DNA of 64,000 nucleotides from CAVUAT01 sp963739545 (GCA_963739545.1 CAVUAT010000011.1:248001-312000), one strand, 5' to 3'; shown: positions 24,888-33,293, numbered from the stretch's first letter. Made by a program: numbers and translations. The notes: generated by a model not told the origin, from the sequence alone.

Positions 24888-25295
24888 ATGTCGGAGGAGA
24901 ACGTGGAGATCGTGCGCGTGGCCTATGAGGCGTTTGCCCGTGATGGGCTAGATCGGTTCATGGAGCACTTCACCGACGACGTCGAGTACCGCGTCCTCGC
25001 GGGTGCGGGGGACCTGATCCACGGGCCGATTTACGGCAAGGACGCCGTGCGGGAATGGCTCCAGGACTGGATCGACATGTTCGACGGGTTCTGGATGGAG
25101 CTGGTGGAACTGATCGACGCCGATGAGGTCACCGTGTTCACCGCTGAGCGGTACGGCGGACGCGCCCGGCTCAGCGGGGCTGAAACGGATTCGGCCAACT
25201 GGACGGTCTTCAACATCCGCGATGGGACGATCGCGCGCGGCCGCGAGTACGCGACCCGTGAACAGGCCCTCGAAGCCGCCGGGCTGTCGGAGTAG
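24888..25295 (+). CDS. SnoaL/NTF2-like protein, array member D
   Basis: 135 residues from ATG 24888, chosen over an upstream in-frame start because the tag MSEENVEIVRVAYEAFARDG begins here. The core has HFTDDVEYRVLAGAGDLIHG, YGKDAVREWLQDWIDMF and TVFTAERYGGRARLSG; it ends EQALEAAGLSE. Same fold as the other members, unknown ligand. It has a full upstream box without a Shine-Dalgarno sequence. Confidence 0.87.
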   Translation: MSEENVEIVRVAYEAFARDGLDRFMEHFTDDVEYRVLAGAGDLIHGPIYGKDAVREWLQDWIDMFDGFWMELVELIDADEVTVFTAERYGGRARLSGAETDSANWTVFNIRDGTIARGREYATREQALEAAGLSE

Positions 25296-25406
25296 GGCGG
25301 TCACGCTGGCACCTCGATGACCGGCAGCGCCAGAGCGTTGAGGTGAAAGTCGGCGAATGGGTGGGGAGCGGGGCACTGCTGCTTTGCATGGAAAGCAGCA
25401 CCCGCC

Positions 25407-25426
25407 CGCGAGATACTGCCTGGGCG
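25407..25426 (+). promoter_or_regulatory. SnoaL-array upstream box, copy 6 (short)
   Basis: CCGCGAGATACTGCCTGGGC and G precede ATG 25427. GATACT and its distance to ATG are kept; the distal part is unrelated. Confidence 0.4.
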
Positions 25427-25993
25427 ATGTCGGAGGAGAACGTGGAGGTTGTGCGCAAGCCGCTCCGGGTCCGGGAGCGATCGCGCCGGACGCTTGATCA
25501 GCGGCTTTCTCTGCGCTTTCCGAGGCTGGCAGCCGCCTTCCTGCGCAGGATCCTCGAGCTGCCCCCCAGCTCTCGTCTCCGTCAGGCGACTCTCTGGCGA
25601 GGCATGCGGCTCGGGTTGGAGGCGTACAACCGCCGCGACCTGGACGCGGTCGTCATCGGCTGGGACGCCGAGTTTGAGTACCACCCGGATGCCAACTGGG
25701 TCAATGCCGGGATCATGGAGCCGTGCTACCGCGGCTTCGACAGCTACCGCGAGTACGTCGCGACCGGGGACGAGGTTTGGGGCGGAGAGAACTACTTGAA
25801 ACCCTCGGAACTCATCGACCTGGGTGACCAAATCGTGCTGCTCGCAGATGGGCGGATGCGTGCTCAGTCGAGTGGTGTCCCGCTCACCGAGGCGTTCGCG
25901 CTCGTCACGACGATCGAGGGCGGCAGGTTCGTCCACCATCAGGAGTACTACGACCACGCCGAGGCCCTCGAAGCCGCCGGGCTGCGGGAGTAG
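25427..25993 (+). CDS. SnoaL/NTF2-like protein with basic N-terminal insert, array member E
   Basis: 188 residues from ATG 25427. The tag MSEENVEVVRK is followed by about 50 Arg/Leu-rich residues (RRTLDQRLSLRFPRLAAAFL), after which a normal NTF2-like domain begins again with LGLEAYNRRDLDAVVIGWDA and runs to AEALEAAGLRE. The insert looks helical and basic, so the tag is separated from the domain it usually opens. This may be a distinct subfamily or a fusion. Followed after GCG by the next gene, with GGGAG in its last codons as likely ribosome site. Confidence 0.82.
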   Translation: MSEENVEVVRKPLRVRERSRRTLDQRLSLRFPRLAAAFLRRILELPPSSRLRQATLWRGMRLGLEAYNRRDLDAVVIGWDAEFEYHPDANWVNAGIMEPCYRGFDSYREYVATGDEVWGGENYLKPSELIDLGDQIVLLADGRMRAQSSGVPLTEAFALVTTIEGGRFVHHQEYYDHAEALEAAGLRE

Positions 25994-25996
25994 GCG

Positions 25997-26317
25997 ATGT
26001 CGCGGGAGAAGCGCATCGCGGAAAACGAGAGCTTTTCCCGGGACCTCAACAAGATGAAGGCCGACTGGCTCAGCGGTGGCGTTCTGGTGGCGGGTTTTCG
26101 ATGCGAGTGCTGGCGGATTGATTGCGGCGCCCGTATGCAACTGTCCAGGCGGGAATGGGAAGAAATCCGCTCGCGAGCTGAGCGCTTCGCTGTCGTGCCT
26201 GAGCACACAGCCACTGACGTTGAACCGGGCGTTGAAGTGGTGGTCAAGGAATACGAGCACTTCTGGATCGTCGAAAAGCGCGGCGAGGCAGGAGAGGTAG
26301 CCGCAAAGCGGGAGTAG
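25997..26317 (+). CDS. Small protein with CECxxxxC motif, paralogue of 29372-29707
   Basis: 106 residues: MSREKRIAENESFSRDLN, then VAGFRCECWRIDCGARMQLS, REWEEIRSRAERFAVVPEH and a C-terminal VVKEYEHFWIVEK. Three Cys in CEC-x4-C and nearby His residues suggest a metal site. It matches the protein at 29372-29707 along its length (same CEC block, same RFxxxPGHE/RFxxVPEH block). Function unknown. Placed between array members by the same TAG-GCG-ATG junctions, although it lacks the SnoaL fold; its end is KRE-stop. Confidence 0.7.
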   Translation: MSREKRIAENESFSRDLNKMKADWLSGGVLVAGFRCECWRIDCGARMQLSRREWEEIRSRAERFAVVPEHTATDVEPGVEVVVKEYEHFWIVEKRGEAGEVAAKRE

Positions 26318-26320
26318 GCG

Positions 26321-27015
26321 ATGTCAGAGGAGAACGTGGAGATCGTGCGCGGCATCTACACGGTGCCTGATGGCATCACCAGGGCAGCTTCGGAGAGGCT
26401 CGCTCCCGATGTGCAGTTCGACTTCACCTCGGTATACCCGGACCGGCGAATACTGCGAGGGGTCGCGGCCGTCCGCGAGTTTCGAGAGACCGGGCCCTGG
26501 CGCGGTGCACCGATTCACTTCAAGCCCGAGCGCTTCTTCGACGTGGACGACGAGCATGTGCTCGTGTTTGTACATGTATCGGTTATCGGGACGGAGAGCG
26601 GGATCCCAGTAGAGCGCGATGCCGCCCATGATTTCCCCCGCGTGGAAGGCCTAGTTACATTCGCCGGACCACCTCCACGTCGAGTTCGCAGAGTCTCTCC
26701 ACCCTCAGGCCGAGCTTCATCAGGCTGGCGTCGTGCCGGATGCGGACGACTACTTCGGGCGCGATGAGTTTGTACGCGGCACCCTCCTCTGGCATGAGGA
26801 ATGGGAGGCGTTCACTTATCTCCCGCAGCAGTTCGCCGACTCCGGGGAGCGCGTTCTGGTCCGCGTCCATTTGTCGGGCCGGGGGCAGGACCAGTGGCAT
26901 CGAGCTGGACATGACTCTGTTTCATTTGTGGACCTTCCGCGAGAAAATGCCCTGGCGATGCCAGGTGCTTGTGGACGAACGCGAGGCTCGCGAAGCCGCC
27001 GGGCTGCGGGAGTAG
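26321..27015 (+). pseudogene. Chimeric, frameshifted SnoaL-like gene, array member F
   Basis: Three pieces in three frames. From ATG 26321: tag MSEENVEIVRGIY and a core to about VERDAAHDF at 26640. Then, after a TAG at 26652 in the next frame, the core of a second protein lacking its N-terminal tag (EFAESLHPQAELHQAG, RDEFVRGTLLWHEEWEAF, RVLVRVHLSGRG). From about 26890 another frame gives GIELDMTLFHLWTFREKM and the end EAREAAGLRE at 27015. It looks like a join between two array genes, core to core, with later decay. The first frame alone would end with unrelated residues at 26767. Confidence 0.7.
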
Positions 27016-27018
27016 GCG

Positions 27019-27145
27019 ATGTCGCAGGAGAACGTGGCTTGCCCGGCGGGTGTACGCGGCCAGCGATCTGTTCAACGCGACCACCGAACAGATCGATCGC
27101 GTGTTCGGTGAGGATCTGGACGAGCACTTCGAGTTCCGCCTATGA
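27019..27145 (+). pseudogene. Truncated SnoaL-like gene, N-terminal fragment
   Basis: ATG 27019 gives MSQENVA, then one frame change and RVYAASDLFNATTEQIDRVF with GEDLDEHFEFRL and TGA at 27143-27145. It is the first helix and strand of an NTF2-like protein, cut where the core should continue. It overlaps the start of the GAF-phosphatase gene, which may have been joined here by a deletion. Confidence 0.6.
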
Positions 27146-28437
27146 AAGCGGGTAGCCTCCATCGAGCCACTCGCGGCGTGGACCCGGGCATGGAGACTGC
27201 CTCCAACAAACAGCGAGGATCGGGCCAGACGGACGACCAGAGCGCCGTCCATTCGCTGCAGCGCGTGACCGAGGCGGCGCTCGCCTATCTCGACCTCGAC
27301 GATCTGCTCTCCGAACTCCTCAACCGGACCACAGAAATCCTCGACGCGGACACGGCCGCGATCCTGCTCTTGAAGGAGGACCGCCGCGCGCTTGTCGCCC
27401 GCGCCGCCAAGGGGCTGGAGGAGGAGGTAGAGCGCGGCTTTACGCTCCCGGTCGGCGCGGGGTTCGCGGGTCGCATTGCGGCGACCCAGCAGCCGGTGGT
27501 GGTCGAGGATCTCGACAACTCCCCGATCGAGATCGTAAACCCGCTGATACAACAGAAGGGCGTGCGTTCTCTGCTCGGCGTGCCGCTGATCGTCGAGGGG
27601 CGGCTGGTGGGTGTTCTACATATCGGGACGCTGGAGCGGCGCGATTTCGACTCCGACGACATTCATCTGCTGCGCACCGTCGGGGACCGCATCGCGCTCG
27701 CGATCGAGCACCAACGGCTGATGGAGCTGCGAACGGCCGCGCGGCATCTTCAGCAGCGGCTGCTTCCGCAGGCGCTGCCCGAGATCCCGGAGCTGGACCT
27801 GGCCGCTCGCTACCTCCCCGCGGAGGCTGGCGTGGGCGGCGACTGGTACGACGTGATCGCGCTGCCCAGCGGAAGGGTCGGAGTGGCGATTGGGGACGTC
27901 GAGGGAAAGGGAGCGCAGGCAGCCGCGTACATGGGTGAGCTTCGCAGCGTCCTGCGCGCCTACGCGCTGGAAGAGCTCGCGCCGGCGCCGGCGCTTGCGA
28001 AGCTGGCGCGGTTCGTCGACTTGATAGGCGGCCCGATGGCGACGTTGGTCTACGGCATCATCGACCCTGGCGAGTCGCGGATGCGCATCGCGCGCGCGGG
28101 GCATCCCTACCCGCTGCTCGTCCACCCCGAACGAGGAGCCACATACCTGACAAGTGGCGGTGGTCCTCCCCTGGGAGTCGTAGAGGTGGACAGCTTCCCT
28201 GAGCACGAGAGCGCGATCGAGGCCGGCTCCACGCTGCTGCTGTACACGGACGGACTGGTCGAGCGCCGGGGCAAGCGCATCAGAGACCCAGAGTCGGCCC
28301 TCGCCGAAACAGCATCCGCCTCGCCGCTCGATCCCGAGACACTGTGCGACAACGTGATCGGCCGATTCGTGCGGGGGCAGCCGAGCGAGGACGACGTCGC
28401 CCTGCTCGCGGTCCGCAACGCAGGAATCGACGAATGA
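27142..28437 (+). CDS. GAF-domain SpoIIE/RsbU-type serine phosphatase
   Basis: 431 residues from ATG 27142 (an in-frame ATG 27190 is also possible). A GAF domain (about 40-185; LLSELLNRTTEILDADTAAI, PVVVEDLDNSPIEI) is followed by a linker coiled coil (RTAARHLQQRLLPQALPEIP) and a PP2C-like SpoIIE domain with metal-binding GGDWYDVI, IGDVEGKG, and TLLLYTDGLVERR, EDDVALLAV. Such proteins dephosphorylate anti-anti-sigma factors in partner-switching control of stress sigma factors. The GAF domain suggests a small-molecule or redox input. No sigma or anti-sigma partner is next to it. Confidence 0.92.
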   Translation: MKAGSLHRATRGVDPGMETASNKQRGSGQTDDQSAVHSLQRVTEAALAYLDLDDLLSELLNRTTEILDADTAAILLLKEDRRALVARAAKGLEEEVERGFTLPVGAGFAGRIAATQQPVVVEDLDNSPIEIVNPLIQQKGVRSLLGVPLIVEGRLVGVLHIGTLERRDFDSDDIHLLRTVGDRIALAIEHQRLMELRTAARHLQQRLLPQALPEIPELDLAARYLPAEAGVGGDWYDVIALPSGRVGVAIGDVEGKGAQAAAYMGELRSVLRAYALEELAPAPALAKLARFVDLIGGPMATLVYGIIDPGESRMRIARAGHPYPLLVHPERGATYLTSGGGPPLGVVEVDSFPEHESAIEAGSTLLLYTDGLVERRGKRIRDPESALAETASASPLDPETLCDNVIGRFVRGQPSEDDVALLAVRNAGIDE

Positions 28438-28500
28438 CCGGCGGCCCGCCGCTGGAGCCACTTTGGACGAGAAGCGACTACCTCGGGATCGGGCCTAGGC

Positions 28501-28560
28501 ACCACGACCCCTGGACCGAAATGGGCCCGAACAAATAGTGCATCGGTAATGCCGTTGCGT
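28501..28560. repeat. Dispersed intergenic repeat, copy 1
   Basis: Core CGAAATGGGCCCGAACAAAT preceded by CCACGACCCCTGGAC and followed by AGTGCATCGGTAATGCC. It shares most of its bases with copies at 29715-29801 and 30622-30720. Confidence 0.55.
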
Positions 28561-28602
28561 CAACTAGTCGATGTGGCCGCGCGATCCTGGCCGAGCTTCG
28601 AG

Positions 28603-28731
28603 CTAGAACAATCTGATCAGCAGGTTCAGCAAGATCGTGAGCGCAATCGAGAGGCCGATCGACCAGAGAAGGCAGCCGGGCATGAAGCGCACCTGTGTGC
28701 GCTCCCCAGATCGCTTCCAGATCACGAACAT
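28603..28731 (-). CDS. Small membrane protein (42 aa)
   Basis: From ATG 28731: MFVIWKRSGERTQVRFMPGC then LLWSIGLSIALTILLNLLIR and LF, 42 residues. A short basic head with TQVRFMPGCLL and one Leu/Ile-rich helix. I recall very similar short proteins as conserved but uncharacterised in high-GC actinobacteria. It lies between the phosphatase gene and the membrane-protein gene at 28795, and is in the same direction as the latter. Confidence 0.55.
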   Translation of the reverse strand: MFVIWKRSGERTQVRFMPGCLLWSIGLSIALTILLNLLIRLF

Positions 28732-28794
28732 TGCATTCCCGCGGAAGATAACCCGGGCCGAGACCCCTCAGGGGCCCCGGCCGGGAAACATCGG

Positions 28795-29121
28795 CTAGCG
28801 ACCGTTCCGATCGCTGTCGTCGAAGGTCTCGGTATACGGATCTCTCGACCCGGACTTGGCGAGACCGCGACCGATGAAGTAGGCGCCGGCGACGATCGCG
28901 ACGTAGAGCCATGCCTGGCGGGCGATGAACTCGTCGGTTCCGTCGGTGTCGCCGCCCTTGATTACGGTGGCGCTCACGAGAATCGCAGCAATGACGCCGA
29001 CCATCCCCCAGAACTCGGTGGTCTTGAAGGCCTGCTTCGTCTCAGTCGTCAGGCGGCGAATACGGCCCTCGCGACGGACCGGATCGGTGCGCGCGGCACC
29101 GGGCTTTGTTGCAGCTTCCAT
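28795..29121 (-). CDS. Two-helix membrane protein, unknown function
   Basis: 108 residues from ATG 29121, preferred over ATG 29130 because GAGGA is then 9-10 nt upstream. A basic N-terminal region (RREGRIRRLTTETKQAFKTT) leads to two membrane helices (about 39-58 and 73-92) with a short acidic loop (KGGDTDGTDEFIA), then a charged tail (SGSRDPYTETFDDSDRNGR). No family is recognised. Likely in one transcript with the 42-aa gene that follows. Confidence 0.65.
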   Translation of the reverse strand: MEAATKPGAARTDPVRREGRIRRLTTETKQAFKTTEFWGMVGVIAAILVSATVIKGGDTDGTDEFIARQAWLYVAIVAGAYFIGRGLAKSGSRDPYTETFDDSDRNGR

Positions 29122-29371
29122 GCGTTTCATTCCTCTGTCTTTGGATACTCCCGCCTGGGCCGTACAAGATGACCGGTTGGTCACACTCGCCCATTTGCTC
29201 CCAGACCGGATTGCGAACTGGCGTGTGCTTTCGCGTCCAGCGAAGCAAGCTGCCTCGCCCTCAGTTTACCCGGCGTGACCCCTCCCAAACAAGTGTTCGG
29301 ACAAAGCCAATTCATTCCCCTGTCGTGCTGGCCCCTTGCCCGCATCAGCGGGATCGGCGTAAGATCGCGGC

Positions 29372-29707
29372 ATGGCGACGGAACGCCAGGAGCGGGTTGC
29401 ACGGAACGAGGCGATGTTCCGGGAGGCCAACGAGCGAACCAAGGCGTGGGAAGAGCGCCATTTAGAGAGCGAGGTCGAGTTTTACTTCTGCGAGTGCGCG
29501 GACCCCGACTGCCGCGAAAAGGTCCAGCTGCGGGAGGCCGACTATGAGCGGATCCGATCGGATTCGCGCCGCTTCGTGATCCTCCCCGGTCACGAGCTGC
29601 CGGATTTGGAGACGGTGATCGAACGAAACGAGGGCTGGGCGATCGTCGAGAAGGCGCCCGAAGTAACTCCCACGGTCGAGGCGCTCGACCCGCGCGGCGA
29701 CCGCTGA
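29372..29707 (+). CDS. Small protein with CECxxxxC motif, paralogue of 25997-26317
   Basis: 111 residues: ERVARNEAMFREANERTKAW, FYFCECADPDCREKVQLREA, YERIRSDSRRFVILPGHELP and VIERNEGWAIVEKAPE. CEC-x4-C and PGHE are shared with the gene at 25997. The N-terminal helix, Cys cluster and C-terminal strand give a compact, possibly metal-binding fold. It stands alone, followed by a copy of the dispersed repeat. Confidence 0.72.
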   Translation: MATERQERVARNEAMFREANERTKAWEERHLESEVEFYFCECADPDCREKVQLREADYERIRSDSRRFVILPGHELPDLETVIERNEGWAIVEKAPEVTPTVEALDPRGDR

Positions 29708-29714
29708 CGGATCA

Positions 29715-29801
29715 GCCGAAATGGGCCCAAACAAATAATGCGAAGGTAAAGCCCACGTGTTCGTCGGCGTAGCGCGGCGTGCTGTTTCCAGACCGCCGCT
29801 T
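29715..29801. repeat. Dispersed intergenic repeat, copy 2
   Basis: CCGAAATGGGCCCAAACAAA, TAATGCGAAGGTAAAGCCCA, then a GC-rich part (CGTCGGCGTAGCGCGGCGTG) and CTGTTTCCAGACC. It is the closest relative of copy 3. Confidence 0.6.
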
Positions 29802-29826
29802 CGCATATGGAATCCAGCAGTTCGGG

Positions 29827-30522
29827 CTAGCCCACCTCTGAGCCAGCTTGCTTGATGAGGTCAGCTACGGTCCCCGGCTGTGAGATAAAGATCGAATGGC
29901 TGCCGGTTGCCTCGACAACAGTTGCACCAGCCCGCTTAGACATCATTTGCTGGGCCGGAGGCGGAATCATCTTGTCCTCAGTTGCGACCAAGTACCAGCT
30001 CGGCTTGCTCTTGAAGGCTGGCTCGCTGATCGTGCCGCCGAGGGCGTCAACACCCCAGGGAACCTGCGAGTCGGCCATGAACGCTGCCAGGTCAGGATCG
30101 ACGTCGGCCGCAAACGAACCAGGAAACTTCTCGCGATCCAAGAACAGGAAGCCGTCCTGCGGAGGCAAGATCGGCGGTACGGGTGCATCGGGCGGTGGAT
30201 CGGCGATGAGTGTGTTCACCGACTCGTCCTTGTCCGGCGCGAAAGCCGCGATATAGACCAGCGCGGCGACGTTGGGATTGTTGCCAGCCTCGGTGATCAC
30301 CGCTCCGCCGTAGGAATGGCCGACGAGGATCACCGGTTCGCCTTGTGCGTCGATGACCATCCTCGTCGCCTCGACATCACCTTCGAGCGAAAGCGTCGGG
30401 TTCTGGACGACCGCGACTTTGTAGCCGTCGTCCCTCAAAAGGCTGTAGACGGGCTGCCAGCCAGAGCCGTCCACGAATCCGCCGTGGACTAGAACGACCG
30501 TCCCTGGTCCTTTCTCCACCAT
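29827..30522 (-). CDS. Alpha/beta hydrolase
   Basis: 231 residues from ATG 30522. Oxyanion-side motif VVLVHGGFVDGSGW, nucleophile elbow VILVGHSYGGAV (S70), acid in YLVATEDKMIPP and His in VVEATGSHSIFISQ: a full catalytic triad of the salicylate-esterase/hydroxynitrile-lyase-like branch. There is no signal peptide, so it is cytoplasmic. The substrate is unknown. A copy of the dispersed repeat lies about 100 bp upstream of the start. Confidence 0.92.
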   Translation of the reverse strand: MVEKGPGTVVLVHGGFVDGSGWQPVYSLLRDDGYKVAVVQNPTLSLEGDVEATRMVIDAQGEPVILVGHSYGGAVITEAGNNPNVAALVYIAAFAPDKDESVNTLIADPPPDAPVPPILPPQDGFLFLDREKFPGSFAADVDPDLAAFMADSQVPWGVDALGGTISEPAFKSKPSWYLVATEDKMIPPPAQQMMSKRAGATVVEATGSHSIFISQPGTVADLIKQAGSEVG

Positions 30523-30621
30523 TGCTGGTCTCCTTTTCCGTGAATGAACGGCTTGACCCTACTTTTTCTGGGACGGGCGTACCTGCTGCGGCCCAAAGGC
30601 CTCAGCGACTGCCCCGGCACC

Positions 30622-30720
30622 GCGCCACGACCCCTGACCGAAATGGGCCCAAACAAATAATGCGAAGGTAAGCCCACGTACTCGCCGGCGTATCGGCGCG
30701 CTGTTCCAGACCTTCCGAAG
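30622..30720. repeat. Dispersed intergenic repeat, copy 3
   Basis: CGCCACGACCCCTGACCGAA, ATGGGCCCAAACAAATAATG, CGAAGGTAAGCCCACG, then CGCCGGCGTATCGGCGCGCT and GTTCCAGACC. The left part matches copy 1 and the right part copy 2, so this is the most complete copy. Confidence 0.6.
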
Positions 30721-30781
30721 CGACGCTGCTCAAGGTGAGTTGGCGGGCGTCGGCAGGCTAAATAAGGTCCGATGCCCCGCC

Positions 30782-30803
30782 GGGGGCGCTGCACTGCGCC
30801 CCC
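30782..30803. terminator. GC hairpin before the possible integrase remnant
   Basis: GGGGGCGC-TGCACT-GCGCCCCC, a perfect 8-bp stem. No T-run. It may stop transcription or be a remnant of a mobile-element end. Confidence 0.3.
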
Positions 30804-30824
30804 TACCGGGCCTCCGTCTGGTAG

Positions 30825-30917
30825 GCGCGCGAGAACAAGCTGGTTCGCACGACCTTCCCGACCAAGGCCGCGGCGCGTGCCTGGCGGCTGGATGTCCTGC
30901 CCGGACAATCCCGTTAA
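30825..30917 (+). pseudogene. Possible tyrosine-recombinase N-terminal fragment
   Basis: Between two stops one frame reads RENKLVRTTFPTKAAARAWR and LDVLPGQSR. The pattern R-x-TFPTKxxAxxW is typical of the arm-binding N-terminal region of phage integrases. Only about 30 residues remain, so the assignment is weak. Confidence 0.25.
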
Positions 30918-30971
30918 ACCTGGTCAACAATTGGTAGTTTGATGCCGATGGCCGGTGCACCGGGACAGAGC

Positions 30972-31901
<930 letters not shown>

Positions 31902-31937
31902 GTCCTGGGGGCCGCCGGCCGGGGTAGGCTAGGCCCA

Positions 31938-32675
31938 ATGCTCGGCCTGGGGACCCTGAAGAGCGTCGCGAAGGAGATCGGCTCCGACGTCACCGCTGCT
32001 CGCGATCGTGACCCGGCTGCTCGCGGCGTGGGGACGATGGAGATCCTGACCGGGTGGGCCGGGGTGCAGGCGCTGCTGACTCACCGGGTCGCGCATGCGC
32101 TGTGGGACTCGGGCGTGCCGTTCTTCCCGCGCGTGCTCGCCTATACAAGCCGGTCGATCACCGGGGTCGAGATTCATCCGGCCGCCTCCATCGGCAGCGA
32201 CTTCTTCATCGACCACGGCTCGGGCGTCGTGATCGGCGAGACGGCCGAGATCGGCGACCGCGTGACGCTGTTCCAAGGGGTGACTCTCGGTGGCACAGGC
32301 TTCGCGCGCGGCAAGCGTCACCCGACGCTCGAGGACGACGTCACCGTCGGCTCGGGCGCCAAGCTGCTCGGGCCTGTGGTCGTCGGCCAGAACGCGAAGG
32401 TCGGCGCCAACACCGTCGTGATCGAGGACGTCCCGCCGGAGACCACGGTCGTCGGCAACCCCGGTCACCCGGTACGCGTCGAGGGCAAGCCGATCGAGGG
32501 CCCCGACGTCGACTGGATCCACCTGCCTGATCCGATCGCCGAGGCGATCAAGGAGCTCTCGGGCCGGATCACCGAGCTGGAGCGCAAGCTCGCCGAGGCC
32601 CGCGGAGAGGGCCAGCCGGCCGCCGACGTGACCGAGCTGCGCGCGAAGAAAGGACCGTCCTCCGCGGGCGGCTAG
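31938..32675 (+). CDS. cysE: Serine O-acetyltransferase
   Basis: 245 residues. A short helical N-terminal part is followed by a left-handed beta-helix of hexapeptide repeats (ITGVEIHPAASIGSDFFIDH, GSGVVIGETAEIGDRV, TLGGTG, RHPTLEDDVTVGSGAKLLG), with catalytic His and Asp in FFIDHGSG. The C-terminal coiled coil (ITELERKLAEARGE) and basic tail are longer than in short CysE forms. It acetylates serine for CysK next door. Confidence 0.94.
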   Translation: MLGLGTLKSVAKEIGSDVTAARDRDPAARGVGTMEILTGWAGVQALLTHRVAHALWDSGVPFFPRVLAYTSRSITGVEIHPAASIGSDFFIDHGSGVVIGETAEIGDRVTLFQGVTLGGTGFARGKRHPTLEDDVTVGSGAKLLGPVVVGQNAKVGANTVVIEDVPPETTVVGNPGHPVRVEGKPIEGPDVDWIHLPDPIAEAIKELSGRITELERKLAEARGEGQPAADVTELRAKKGPSSAGG

Positions 32676-32684
32676 ACCTCGGCT

Positions 32685-33293
32685 ATGTGCAGAACCCGGT
32701 TATCAGCTCTGATCACGGCTGCCGTCGTGGCCTCGCTGGTCCTGGCCGCATGCGGCGGAGACGACAGCGGCAGCGACGAGGATTCCGACATCACCGAGGC
32801 CATTACGCAGGCTGCCACGGAGGACACCGCCCAGTCGTGCACCGAGCTCCAGACCCAGGAGTTCACCGAGCAGACCGAGTTTTCGACCGGCGAGGACGCG
32901 GTCACGAGCTGCGAGGAAAGCGCCGGCGACGGCGATACGGCAGGCGACACCGTCGACGTCGAGACCATCGAGGTCGACGGCGATGCCGCCACGGCCGATG
33001 TCACGTTCACGGGCGGTGGGCTCGATGGTCAACAGCTCGCGGTCTCGCTCGTCAAGGAGGACGAACAGTGGAAGCTGGACTCGCTCGACGAGTTCATCGT
33101 CTTCGACAAGGCTGCGTTCACGAGCGCCCTGCTCGAGCAGGCGGCGGACGATCCCGACACGCCGCCGAATGTGGTCACCTGCGTGGAGGAGCAACTCGGC
33201 GCGGCCTCCGAGGAGGACCTGCAGACGGCGTTCCTGAGCGGGGACGAGCAGCAACTCGTCGGCCTGTTCGGGACGTGCTTCGGGGACGCCTAA
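32685..33293 (+). CDS. Lipoprotein of unknown function
   Basis: 202 residues. Signal peptide with lipobox LVLAAC, acylated Cys at 23, then an acidic Gly/Ser/Asp linker (GGDDSGSDEDSD) and a domain of about 150 residues with four further Cys (AQSCTELQ, VTSCEE, VVTCVEEQ, FGTCFGD). The region ADVTFTGGGLDGQQLAVSL, QWKLDSLDEF resembles the DUF4878-like/NTF2-like lipoproteins, but this is tentative. It starts 10 bp after cysE. Confidence 0.75.
   Translation: MCRTRLSALITAAVVASLVLAACGGDDSGSDEDSDITEAITQAATEDTAQSCTELQTQEFTEQTEFSTGEDAVTSCEESAGDGDTAGDTVDVETIEVDGDAATADVTFTGGGLDGQQLAVSLVKEDEQWKLDSLDEFIVFDKAAFTSALLEQAADDPDTPPNVVTCVEEQLGAASEEDLQTAFLSGDEQQLVGLFGTCFGDA

Larger units (their letters stand above)
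30523..30971. other. 449-bp region without an intact gene
   Basis: Holds a copy of the dispersed repeat (30622-30720), a GC hairpin (30782-30803), a possible integrase fragment (30825-30917) and the upstream region of cysK. No reading frame with a convincing protein was seen in either strand. Confidence 0.6.

Noticed and set aside
22579..25993. C-terminal tag EALEAAGLSE as a cargo signal for an encapsulin or microcompartment
   Set aside because: No shell protein in the window, and the tag continues the last strand/helix of the NTF2 fold in many homologues.
21874..27145. Integron-type gene-cassette array
   Set aside because: Cassette-like layout was attractive, but no attC-type hairpins, no attI and no integrase gene are visible; junctions are 3 nt, too short for attC sites.
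28549..29172. Plus-strand frame of 207 codons over two minus-strand small membrane-protein genes
   Set aside because: No family resemblance; the minus-strand frames have clear membrane helices and ribosome sites.
30825..30917. Evidence for an integrated phage or genomic island boundary
   Set aside because: Only a 30-residue possible integrase fragment; no tRNA, att repeats or phage genes nearby.
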